A stretch of 64,000 nucleotides of DNA, from positions 82,986,116 through 83,050,115 of the forward strand of contig CM067366.1 in the NCBI GenBank assembly GCA_034401795.1. The letters run 5' to 3'. This document shows, one piece after another, positions 11,921 to 23,823 of the stretch (positions are counted from its first letter, which is position 1; each line of letters starts with the position of its first letter). A model generated the notes under the pieces. It worked only from the letters and a program-made list of their open reading frames with translations, had not been told where the DNA came from and searched no databases. Origin of the DNA: Chaetoderma sp. LZ-2023a. Lineage: Eukaryota; Mollusca; Caudofoveata; Chaetodermatida; Chaetodermatidae. A program made the position numbers and the translations under genes.

Positions 11921-12758
11921 TATATCCATACATATACACATATACATAAACACATATACATAAACACATATACATAAACACATATACATAAACACATATA
12001 CATAAACACATATACATAAACACATATACATAAACACATATACATAAACACATATACATAAACACATATACATAAACACATATACATAAACACATATACA
12101 TAAACACATATACATAAACACATATACATAAACACATATACATAAACACATATACATAAACACATATACATATACACATATACATAAACACATATACATA
12201 AACACATATACATAAACACATATACATAAACACATATACATAAACACATATACATAAACACATATACATAAACACATATACATAAACACATATACATAAA
12301 CACATATACATAAACACATATACATATACACATATACATAAACACATATACATAAACACATATACATAAACACATATACATAAACACATATACATAAACA
12401 CATATACATAAACACATATACATAAACACATATACATAAACACATATACATATACACATATACATAAACACATATACATAAACACATATACATAAACACA
12501 TATACATAAACACATATACATAAACACATATACATAAACACATATACATAAACACATATACATAAACACATATACATAAACACATATACATAAACACATA
12601 TACATAAACACATATACATAAACACATATACATAAACACATATACATAAACACATATACATAAACACATATACATATACACATATACATAAACACATATA
12701 CATAAACACATATACATAAACACATATACATAAACACATATACATAAACACATATACC
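11921..12758. repeat. 14-bp satellite, about 59 units
   Basis: CACATATACATAAA is repeated head to tail with almost no drift. A variant unit ending TATA instead of TAAA begins at about 12161, 12315, 12441 and 12665; the intervals are exact multiples of 14 (11, 9 and 16 units). Because 14 is not a multiple of 3 and the unit lacks stops on the minus strand, three long false minus-strand frames run through it. Confidence 0.97.
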
Positions 12759-12759
12759 A

Positions 12760-14074
12760 GGGCTTCAACTAACTTCTAATTGTAGGAAGTCTAGAACTTT
12801 CTGGGTAATACTATTGAATATATATATCAAGGTAGCAAATCTGATGCTATTACCGCCAGTAATCAAAGCAGAATATCCTATAAGTCACAACTGCAATAAG
12901 CAAATATTTTACCTGTCTGTATTTTAGTATTTTCAAAGTCTGACACCATCAACCACGAAATTCTACTAGACAAACTTGCCTATTATGGAATCAGGGGAAG
13001 TGCACTCTTCTGGTATCAAAGCTACTTAAGCGACAGAACGCAATGTGTGCAATTTAATTCAACTTGCTCAGAAAATAGGAAACTAACCTGCATTGCTCCT
13101 CAGGGCCCTCTGCTGTTCCAGTTGTACATGAATGACATACCCACTACTTGCAAAAACAGGTCACTAATACTATTTGCTGATGACACCAATGCCTTCTGTT
13201 GTGACGAAGACATAATTACCTTATATGAAAGGCAAATAAAGTAAGAGGTTTTCGCTAAATAATCTATCGCTAAATGTCGATAAAACCAACTACCAGTATG
13301 TGCTATTTTCAAAATCCAGAGAACTATTAAAGAGATTCCAAAAATTTATGTTAGCAAAAAAGAAATTGAAGAAGCCCCTTTTGCTATGTTCTTAGAAGTA
13401 TATTTAGATAAAAACCTGACTTCGGGTAAACAAATTGACACAGTAACTGCCAATGTAGCAAGAGGCATGGGTGTCATCCAAAGACTAAAACCATATATGA
13501 CACACGACACTTAAAACACTACAGCACCTTGATCCTCCCGCATCTCACATACTACAATGCTGTTTGGACTAATACGCACACAAATAAATTATCAAAAATT
13601 CAGTCTCCAGAAAAAAGCATTAAACTATTCGCTAATACAGCAGCGGGCCAAACCATTTTTAAAACTGAAAAACTGCTTAAACTCAGACATCGGAAAATAA
13701 CAAATGTTTACTATTGTTAAAGACTCATCACAATTCCCTACCCAAATCCACCACCTCATACTTCACACACAACATCAGCATTCACCAACATAACACAAGA
13801 ACAAGACATAATCTACATGTTGAATATGCATGAACAGACATAGGGAAAACAGAATATCTATTGCGGCCACTAAACTATGGAACAGTACAAAACGGGTAAC
13901 ACGTGACAAAATTTTAACAGAAAATCGTTCAAGAAAACAATAAAAAATATTACGTAATTGACACATACTAGAACCCGCATAAATAACATTACCAAGACCA
14001 CACAAAATATCCATAACCAATAGTGCTAGTACTGCCACTGAAACTACTACTTCCACCACCACCAACCACCACCG

Positions 14075-14106
<32 letters not shown>

Positions 14107-14444
14107 GCTGCTGCTGCTGGATGAACCCAATTGCTATTACCACTATCAATACCGCTACTGAATATTATATTAAAACTACTGGATGGGGTTGTAAATATAA
14201 CAGCCATAGCCTGCCCACCCACCCACCCACCCCTCCCCTGCCCATGTGTGTTTTATAATACTATCTACTAAATCCGATGTATATCCTGATATCTAACTGT
14301 CGCTGTTGTCTGTATTGTTACTGTTCTGTCTATATATGTAAGGTGTACGCCAGAACTGTAGACTGTGACTTCGGCGGACAACCTGGACTCAATTATGTAA
14401 AAACATGTTACTGTCAAATAAATAACCTTTGATTGATTGATTTT
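12760..14444 (+). mobile_element. 5'-truncated CR1/L2-like LINE, copy 1
   Basis: It contains the back half of a reverse transcriptase (from about 12930), a 3' untranslated region with (ACT)n and (GCT)n runs at 14076-14119, and a tail of TTTGATTGATTGATTTT at 14428-14444. Short A/T repeat tails of this sort are usual for CR1-like elements. The 5' boundary is not clear; 12760-12925 shows nothing recognisable. Confidence 0.75.
12930..13940 (+). pseudogene. LINE reverse transcriptase fragment (FADD motif)
   Basis: Read in pieces, the translation shows the palm and thumb of a non-LTR reverse transcriptase: DTINHEILLDKLAYYGIRG near 12945, an APQGPLL block replacing the usual GVPQGS near 13097, LILFADDTNAF near 13170 (the catalytic DD), then a thumb with LILPHLTYYNAVW near 13530 and a C-terminal LWNS block near 13880. 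Several frameshifts and an in-frame stop near 13512 make it inactive. The fingers domain and endonuclease are missing. Confidence 0.85.
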
Positions 14445-14890
14445 GATCACTATCCAACCACTGAAAAGTAACATTAGATATAAAACTTTAGCTCGGTTTT
14501 GTGGAAATGCTGTGGTGCAGATGGGGTTTCCCCATGTTAATTGCGTTGTGCCGCCTACACTCATGGTTACACCCTGCTGCACCTAGCATTTGTTTACGTG
14601 TTAACTTGTGGAGGCTATGCTTGGTCCTATTGCTGCTGTTGTCTTTTTCTGTGTTTATCACTATCCGAGTCTCCTCTAGGCTCGTGTCTCTTCATACCAC
14701 CACAAAGTGCGGACGTGGAAAGCAGAGACCTATCTAGCGATAATTGAAATCGCTACCGAGCATGCTCTTGCCTATACACAGGCTACCCCAAGACCAGTCC
14801 ACTGTGTATGTAGACTTTTGTGATGGTCTGTTATACGTGTGGCCTGTTCAGTCCAATTCAATTGTTCTTTCTTTGAAGTAGATATCAACT
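14445..14890. other. Non-coding stretch between two LINEs
   Basis: No gene, hairpin family or simple repeat that I can identify. Short open frames are present on the + strand, without features. Confidence 0.5.
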
Positions 14891-15301
14891 TTTTCTTATG
14901 TTCACTTCAGAAAATCCTCATTCTACGCCAACCATTAACCCCAGAAGTAATGGTATTGACATAATAATAACAGCCATCGCCATCGAAAATAAATTGAAAG
15001 CACTCGACCCCAATAAAAGTAATGGCCCAGATGAAATACCAGTGAGAATTTTAAAGGAAATTGCTAAAGAAATTAGTGCACCACTATGCACAATTTTTAA
15101 CAAGTCACTAGAAGAAGGTGTACTGCCCGGCATCTGGAAAATGGCAAATGTTTGCAGTATACACAAAAAAGGCTCCAAGAACGACCCAAGCAACTACAGA
15201 CCAATCAGTCTTACCTCTACGTTGTGTAAGATCCTAGAGTCATTTATAAGGGACAGCATTGTACATTTTCTGGAAACAGCCAATCTAATCATAGTTTCGC
15301 A

Positions 15302-15630
15302 CATCCGGGCATCTTGAGATCGGCCGCCATTAAAGTTGGGACAAACTTACTACATGCTAAAGAGCACGACCCATAGCAACGCATTGTTTACATTTTCCAT
15401 GAAGCTCAAACCATTAAATCCTGTATCTGAGAATATGCAATAACACCCGCCAGGTATCAGAAAACATCAAATCATGAGTGAATTTTGCAAGATAGTAAAG
15501 AAAATGTAATTACGATTTTACGGCCCGTTGCTTGTAATGTTAAATTAGCCCTTCCAAAAATAGTGTCGCTCCCAGGGTATTATGGGAAATTTGATTGTCA
15601 TGACGTCATTGCGATTTTATGAATTTACCA
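15302..15630. mobile_element. Unidentified insertion inside the LINE, about 330 bp
   Basis: It interrupts the reverse transcriptase between the NLI and SQHGF blocks. The edges carry an imperfect direct repeat (AGTTTCGCA at 15293, AGTCTCAGCA at 15631), which may be the target duplication. It contains one TGACGTCA (15601-15608). No terminal inverted repeat or coding potential was seen; a SINE or short DNA element is possible. Confidence 0.55.
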
Positions 15631-16026
15631 AGTCTCAGCATGGTTTCAGACACACCCGATCCTGTAAAACTCAATTGCTAGAGTAGTTCGAAGATATAAC
15701 AGTCAAACTTGATTGAAATGAACCTGTCGATGCAGTAAATTTATATGTCTCAAAAGCATTTGATACCGTATCACACTAAAGACTCTAAACAAAACTGAGA
15801 AGCTATGGTATTGGCGACAATTTAGTAAGATGGATAGGAAACAACCTACGCAACAGAAGACAGAGAGTAAGAATCGATGATACGACATCAGACTGGATAG
15901 TGACAGGCGGCGTGCCACAAGGAAGTGTCCTGAGACCTATACTATTTCTGATATACATAAATGACCTACCAGACAGTGTGACCTGCTACTGCCAAATATT
16001 TGCAGACGACACAAAGATATATGGCA

Positions 16027-16353
16027 TAATCCAGAAATCCGAAAAGTGGAGTCATAATTTCCTGTATAAACCCCACCTCGGGCGATCCCAGCTACTAGAC
16101 TTGAGACCCTGGGTCCATTTGAATTGGTAGAAGACTAAAATCCCAACAACTGCACATAGCTAAATCATAAGAAGCAGGCATTCAGTATATACTTCTACCG
16201 TTCTGTACTAGTCAACTTGTGTACATAGCAATGCATGTATTAAGTTACTAATTGTGTATCGTCATCGTAGATTTGTGATTGTACGCAAAATTTATAAATA
16301 TTCAACCTAGGTGCGCCTAATGTAAAGGCGGGATTTCCGAAACTGAACTGAAC
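16027..16353 (+). mobile_element. Short retroposon nested in the LINE, with 7-bp target duplication
   Basis: TATGGCA occurs directly before (16020-16026) and after (16354-16360) this 327-bp block. The block ends in GAAACTGAACTGAACT, a short-repeat tail like those of LINE-mobilised sequences. Taking out the block plus one TATGGCA returns the reverse transcriptase to a single open frame, which supports the boundaries to the base. It is probably a SINE or a 3' LINE stub. Confidence 0.75.
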
Positions 16354-17116
16354 TATGGCAACCCAGCTACCAGTAAGATTCAGGACAACATAGACAACGT
16401 ATGTAAATGGTCGTAGACATGGCAACTATCCTTCAACACAGATATAAGGCATGCCCTACATTTCTGTAGGAATAACCCTCAAACTATATACTATATGACT
16501 GATACGCCCGATATCCATCCTATATCAACATGTGATGTAGAAAAATACCTGGGAGTGCATATTGACAGAAACCTCGCTTTTAATATACATATAGGCAAGA
16601 TCATCTCCAAGGTTAACAGCACAATAGGACTAATCAGGAGAACATTGACCAATATTGGCCCATCTACTTTCACGCTCTTGTACAACTCTAGTGAGACCTA
16701 TTCTAGAATACTACAACTCGGCACAGTCGCCAAAATTGAAAAGACAATCACAGCTCTGAGAAAGACTTCAACGCCAGGCAACAAAACTTGTCCCACAAAT
16801 CATAGAGACTATAGCTCCACGGAAAGACCTGAAACCTTAAATCTAATGTCACTGAAATATAGAGGATTTCGAGGAAATTTAATTGAAACGTTCAAGCTCG
16901 GGGATCTATATAATATGGATAGATTACTTTTGTAACCATCCAGTATTACACAGACCAGAGGCCATAAGTTTAAGCCCAACATAAAACGTAACAGCACAGA
17001 TATTAGCAAGCACTTTTTCGTTAATAGAGTGGTACCGCAGTGGCTCGCAGCTACAATAGCAGAAGCGACGGTAGAATTATTCAAGAACAAACCGGTGTAG
17101 ATGTTTGCAACGCTCA

Positions 17117-17122
17117 TTTATT
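17117..17122 (-). terminator. Candidate poly(A) signal of the WSC/F5-8C gene
   Basis: AATAAA on the minus strand, about 200 nt after the stop codon at 17324. It would place the transcript end near 17100, at the end of the neighbouring LINE. Confidence 0.45.
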
Positions 17123-17323
17123 TTATATCAGAAAAATACAATGGAGGTAAGATAGGATGTATGAGAATTATTTCACTTCAAATATTAGACAGTACAATAT
17201 CACTACATTCATTGAAACCAACGTAACGCAGGAGTTGCGAGTGTGTATTTGTTTAACAACATCATGTTTACTGTTCCGCTTGCTGTTAATATCAGCCAGG
17301 TTGGCCTGTGTATACAGGTGCTG

Positions 17324-17485
17324 TTAGTAGGTATCCACGCATCCGTATAATTCAACTCTGAATGTTGGGAAGTCCTTAAAAGCTGTCACCAAAATCTGCA
17401 CATACTGTGTGACTATGATGTCAGCAAACAGGTGTTCCTCAATCACTCCTTCACCGATCTTGCTCATGTCTGCTGGTTCTATCGT
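17324..17485 (-). CDS. Exon: end of the F5/8C domain and stop
   Basis: Acceptor CTTTTGCACAG before 17485, length 162 bp including the stop at 17324-17326, phase 0. It encodes VTQYVQILVTAFKDFPTFRV then ELYGC, the domain's closing strand and cysteine, followed by only four more residues. Confidence 0.87.
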   Translation of the reverse strand, partial: TIEPADMSKIGEGVIEEHLFADIIVTQYVQILVTAFKDFPTFRVELYGCVDTY

Positions 17486-20400
17486 CTGTGCAAAAGAACA
17501 TGGAGTCAATTAGTGTGATTCTTAAGCAAAGTAATATATTGAAGTAAGTTATGTTCTAAGCGCATATATTCAGCATGCCTGCGTACTTTCACACACGCAC
17601 GCTCTCGCGAACATAACCATTGGTGTACCTGGAGGGATCCGATCTGTCGTCCAAGTAACTGACGTCTTAATCAAGGTATCTGACTTGTTAGCTGCCATTA
17701 TGGGACGAACATGTCAAAATTGTATGGTTTTAATTTACAACTTAATAAATATTCGGTTGAACATTTTGAAATTAATTTGATTGAGATCCGTTGCTACCTT
17801 AAAGATTCTGGAAATTCACAATGTGTCAAACCGATTCTAATATGAATACAATATGGGCGAAGCTTAGTTATAAATGGGCGTGGTATATCTAGAAATGGAT
17901 CCCTCTATTAATTCTCTCTTCATGACAGTATTCTTATAGATATCGGCGATCTGTTTATAGACTTTGTGAATCGGGTAAACTAACAACTCCGTTGACACCA
18001 ATGTCTTATGTTATAGTTGTGTAGCCTTGCTAGTATATAATCTTACCTTTGAATCGTATGTATCAGTGTTGTAGAGGAACGTGTAACTTACGCCATCATC
18101 ACTGAAAGCCATTTTGAATCCTGTCACGCCTGTAGGCTCCACCGGATGACCCGAGTATCTGGCAGGTAAATGAGCAATCAAATTAATAATTGCTGCAAAA
18201 TTCTAATACATGTCAGATTCTAAAAAAACAGTTTATAAAATTGTCTTTAACAATCAAAGTAACCCAAACGGCTTCTGGACTCGTCTTGAGACATCACTAT
18301 TTGTACACCAAGAGAACTTTATTTTAGAAAATCTAGCACTGGAATTACTGGCCCAGTAACCGAGCCAGTCATTCCAGTGATACATTTTTAGAAATAATCA
18401 TTTGGTCTGCATTTCTGACATTTTCTATGAAAGGTTTTTAATTTTCTTGGACAAATTTGAGTGCTAAACGATTACATATCTTTGTGGTGTGCAGGTAGGC
18501 TCTGCGGATGAATTCGAGCGCATGCCTCGAAATGCTTAGGCTGAGCACACGCCAGATTCAGGATACAGTGATATTGTGTTTACACAAACTAACCCATCCA
18601 ATTAGAGATATAGCAAGATCCATCAGAAGAAGGCATATCCCCCCCCCCACCGGATCCAAGCATCAGATAAACATACATCAAGAGTGGACAATATTTTAGA
18701 AAAACTAATCAATGAAAAATGAAATAGTGACACTACATCTCCCCTTAAGGAAAGATAGATTTGTAAGTGCGGGTTCAATTCCGTTCAACTATTATGCCCG
18801 GAGAAGAGAATTTTGGTAATTTAAAAGTTTTTCAAGGGTGATAACTCAGGAAAATACAGATGAATTTCTTCAAAATGGAATCATAGCATTGCTTCATCAA
18901 GCAGTATACTCAGTGACAGGAATTGAGAGCATTGATGAAATTTAACTATTTCAGGGGAGATACCGACCACAGACCCACAGGGTTTGTCTTTCGGTTTATT
19001 AACCACATAAATATACTTATCGTTCAATCACTACTTGCTAAACAAATCTACAGAAAAAGCTTTTTAATATCTTGCATTCAATGCGTTCTAATGCAAGAAC
19101 CACAACTCTCTACTCTAGTATACTCTACTGTAGGAGTTGTGTTGACATCTTGAAATGATTTTCAGAGATGGACGCACCGACAGACTGACATACATACATT
19201 CTATACAGACGCATGGATGTACAGGCATACTGATAGCACATGCACATCTTCAAGTGGTAATGAGAACCTTTACCAAGTTTCAAAAGAATCACAGCTAAAT
19301 TGTAGGAGTTGTGTTGACGCGAAAAGAGCACATACACCTGTTCAGATGATAATGACTAGATGTATCACGTTTCAAAAGAATTGTAACTAAACTGTAGGAG
19401 GAGTTCCGTTGACAAGGATGGACCGACAGACGAACATACATTTGGGACAGACAGATGGACTTACAAGTATCCGGATAGCACATGCATATCTTCCCGTCGT
19501 AATGATAACACTTACCAAGTTTCAAAAGAATTGCAGCTAAACTGTAGGAGGAGTTTCGTTGACAAGAACTGATTGTCAGAGACTGTCCGACAGACGGACA
19601 TACATACAAGTTAGACAGACGGATGGCGTACAGGTATACGGATAGCACGTGCACATCTTCATGTGCTAATGATAACACTTACAAAGTTTCAAAAGAATCA
19701 CAGCTAAACTGTAGGAAGAGTTACGTTGACAAAAAATGATTGGCAATGCTGTTTATGTATCGGCTTCAAGATATTTAAAAGGGGATAACTCTGTAATGAA
19801 CAATTTTTGGCCGCAAAAAAAGCACGTCCAGATCTACACATGATACTGATAATGTGGACGAAATTAAAAGTTAATGCAGACTTCTAAGAGGAGATCTGTT
19901 GACAAGAGATGGATGGACCAACAGACGGACATACACACATTTTGGACAGGCGGATGGACGTACAGGTATACGGACAGCACATGCACACCTTCACATGGTA
20001 ATGATAACAATTACCAAGTTGCAAAAGAAACGGAGCGAAACTAGGAGTTGCGTTGATAAGAAATGATTGGCAATGCAGTTTACGTATCGGCTTTAAGATA
20101 TTTAAAGGGGGATAACTCTGTAATGAACAATTTTTTGGCCGCGAAAAAAAGCACATCTGCACATGATACTGATAATGTAGACGAAATTTTAAGTTAATCC
20201 ATTTATGCCTCTAGGAGGAGTTGCGTTGACAAAATGGGGACAGACGGACGGGTGGAAGGCGTGGACGGATGGATGGCAAGACAGATGGACGGACATACCG
20301 ATCGCTATACCCCCCACCCCGTCTTCCAGATCGATGGTGGTGGTGGTGGTTGGTTGGGGGGGGTGTCGTTGGGGGGGGGGGGGTGGGAGGTGGGGGGGTG

Positions 20401-23400
20401 TGGGGTGGGGTGGGGGTGGGGGTGGAGGTATAAAAATGAACAATGAAACTTTGAACGCGTAAGACAGGTGACCTAATTGACTTACAGAGCCCAAAATTTG
20501 GCTCAAATAACAGATATCTAGCGTCAACAACAGAGCCCAAGACGATTTGCAACCGGCTAAAATCTCATTCCTCCGCAGTGGGTGTATTTGTACCACATAA
20601 ATTCTCAATATACACTAGTTAATTAGAAACTACATCAACAAATCAAGAAACAACGTATTATAGTTATACATATGGATGGATTCAATCTCGCACTTAAGTA
20701 TCTGACGTCATAATGTGAAATGCGACGTGTTAGCTGATGCCACAGTCTAAATGATGTAGTTGAATCACGAAAATCGAAAAGTCTGAGGTTAAAGTATTAG
20801 TGCTAAAGGTATTCCTATGGCAGCAACAGCGCCCAGTCAGATTAGTTTCAAAATATTCAACAGAATGTTTATTAAATAGTAAAGGCACAATTCGTACAAC
20901 TGACGGCCTATTCAAAGTTCTTGACGAACTTATCTACATCATTCTTATACATACTTACTTGAACGACAGATTGGATTAATCAATTGAGTATTTGAGATGT
21001 ACAAGTCGGTCAGGAGTGCACCGCTTAAATCTAAGCATCAAACAAGCACTGCCATTAGTAAGTACCCTACCACTAACCTCAAGGGAGGAACCTCTGAGCC
21101 AATATGAAAGCATATCATGTGCCCATATGTTGTCAAATGCGTCTTTATATAGTCTGTTATATATACATACTTGATAGAACGAATCAGACGGTGAGTTCCA
21201 AGAGCCACAATGAAGCGTGGCTGGGTTTCCAAAGGGTCCAATATCTCACCAATTGTCGAAGACACAATGCCAGTATTGTCTTCCTCTAGATTAAATGCCC
21301 ACGGAACCTCTTCACCCACGCGGGTATATAGCTTGGACCTGTGTTCCATGGTGAAAGCTAGGGTGGTGCCCAGACCAAACGCCTGGCGACAAACTGAAAC
21401 ACAAATGATTATAAGTGTTCAAATTCAAATTTATTTATTTGAATTAATTGTATATTTTACTGCAAGTGGTTGCACCACTGGCAGAACCTATATACGCCTC
21501 TGGATTCATTTCAATAACGCATATCAAAATATGAATGGATTTAAGCCAAACCAAGAATATATACACGCACGCATGCATATATGGGTTGGGTGTGGTCTAT
21601 AGAGGGGTCCATTACTAGCTATGCTCCTCACTCCAAGAAGTGCCAATTTTAAGGCACTAATAACCAATGGAACTTTCCAGTTTATCCATCAATCATATGA
21701 CGTCATAATCAACTACGTGATGTGTAGGCAGACGTCATAATCAATTGTACGAATTGTATGTCTACTATTTAATAACCTGCGGTTTATATTTTGAAACTAA
21801 TTTGACAGGGCGCTGTTGATGCCATAGCATAGGATATTGCATGCTGGGTAGCATAGCATGCTGATTAGCATGGCATGTTGGGTAAATTGAAAAGAAATCA
21901 ACAGGCATCTCATATCTCGCGCACAAGTGTCTATATTTAATGGAACACGATAACTTTATAATATAAGCGTAGAATGGATCTGCGCATACAGTCACTATGG
22001 AGCCCGTTGTTCCGACCTTCAGTGACGTGAGTTTAGTAAAATACAACTGCTCAAGTTTGGACCCGCAGACGATTAGTAGCATATATAGCCGTCAAAAGTG
22101 AGCCGATTATCTTTTGGTAATTAGAAAGGAAATTGAGCAGACGCAAATGTATATAATTTTACCCGAAATAAACTTGTTTTGGTGATATTAATCTGGCACT
22201 TTATTTTTATTCTACTAAGTAAGCTGTGGAGACATCACTTACAGATATGCTTCTTTCGGTGGTGATTGGTGAACACTCTGAACATTTATCAAGCGGTCGG
22301 GGTCCTTGATCTAGATACAGTCCTGCTTACCACTGCTTTCGATACGCAGCAGATAAGTATTCGAGATGTTTGAAATAACGCCAGACACGCTTTATATGGA
22401 TAAGGGGTATAGTGAACTCCGGAAATCATGGCTGTCCCAGAGGTAGTTTGACGGTCAGTGTGGATTAATGACTGCTGCATGCAAATGGTTGGTGGAGATT
22501 GCGATTACTTAGGATGTTGAATACAATTTCACTGATGAAGGCGGCTAGACATTGTCAGGTATGCCACGTATTATAAGTTGGACCGAAATTCGTAGTTCGA
22601 AATTCAACGGGAGCAGGAATTATACGGTAAACCTAGATGCTACAAATTAAGCTATAGGCAGCAGGCGCGCATGTGTATATAGATTGTGCAGGCTGATCTA
22701 TAGACTGAATAACCGTTCTAGCAGTAAGATGCAATCCGAATTACGGTATTGACCGTGATTCAAACCAAATTACGTTCTAGCATGTGATGTCATCCGAATT
22801 ACGGTCTGAACCGTGATTCAAACTGAATTATGTTCTAACATGTGATGTCATCCGAATTACAGTCTGGACCCTGATTCAAACCGAATTACGCTCTAGAATG
22901 TGATGTCATCCGAATTATGGTCTGGACCGTGATTCAAACGGAATTATGTTCTAACACGTGATGCCATCCGAATTACGGTCTGGACCGTCATTAAAACTGA
23001 ATTAGGCCTACGTTCTAACTTGTGATGTCATCCGTAATTCGGATGACATCACATGTTTGAAAATAATTTTTCTGGACCGTTATTCAGTTTGAATTACAGT
23101 CCAGACCGTGATCCGCATTGCATCTTATTGCTAGAACGTAATTTGTTATTCAGTCTACACCATAACACACACGTGTGCGCGTGCATCCGACCTGCCTCCT
23201 CTGGCTTAATCTGCAGTATCTAATTTTAATGCCTGCTCCCGTTGAATTTCGAACTACGAATTTGGGTCTAACTTATAATATGTAGAGATGCCTAGGAATG
23301 CGAATGTAAATTCGCAAATCTGTATGATGTTAGTTTCTCAACTCTGTTGGCATTTCAGGGAGAGATCGCTGTGAAGGTGTCGTCTTCGCAATATATGAGG

Positions 23401-23755
23401 TCCTGTACTAACTACACACAGTGATCAGTGGCTTAGAAAAATATGTTATATTGCTGGAATGCTTTGTCTTTAGTGTAAGTGAAGCTAGTTTGTTTCATAC
23501 CTGCTTGGTAGAGGGTATGTGCTGAATCACCGCCACAATCTTTGTCGTCAAAGCACTCTTCAGTACACCAGTCTTTATTAATGGCGTAACTCTGAATACC
23601 ACGGTCACAGTAACATAGCAAAAAATTATTGGAAAACATCTGTGCAGCCGCCACGCTAGAATAGAAGAATTTAATTGGCTTGCATATGTCCTGGCTATAC
23701 TGATTGCATTAAAATGTGCGTTTAATTACCCTAGCCCTGCAAGTGGACGAGTGTG

Positions 23756-23823
<68 letters not shown>

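Larger units (their letters stand above)
14898..17097 (+). pseudogene. LINE reverse transcriptase, interrupted
   Basis: The fingers are clear near 14990-15250 (NKSNGPDEIPVRILK, LPGIWKMANV, NYRPISLTSTLCKILE). After the first insertion come SQHGFRHTRS, KAFDTVSH, GGVPQGSVL at about 15906 and CQIFADDTKIYG at about 15995 (catalytic DD). After the second come KYLGVHID at about 16540, KIEKTITALRK, LKYRGFRGNLIETFK near 16853 and a closing VVPQWLA block near 17030. Stops and frameshifts remain outside the insertions, so this is a dead copy. The endonuclease half is absent. Confidence 0.88.
14891..17105 (+). mobile_element. CR1-like LINE, copy 2, with two nested insertions
   Basis: The host element supplies reverse transcriptase pieces at 14898-15300, 15632-16026 and 16361-17097, all on the + strand and in the expected order. 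Foreign DNA splits it at about 15302-15630 and at 16027-16353. The second insertion is bounded by a 7-bp duplication (TATGGCA). The 3' end lies close to the poly(A) signal of the neighbouring minus-strand gene. Confidence 0.8.

Noticed and set aside
11737-12768. Three long minus-strand frames rich in Y, V, M and C
   Set aside because: They are translations of the 14-bp satellite in three frames; the unit simply lacks stops on that strand.
20189-20608. Proline- and glycine-rich frames near 20.3 kb
   Set aside because: Caused by the G-rich tract.
23433-23654. WSC3 second exon starting at the AG just before the MFSNN codons
   Set aside because: That acceptor breaks frame with the preceding exon; the AG 16 nt upstream restores it.
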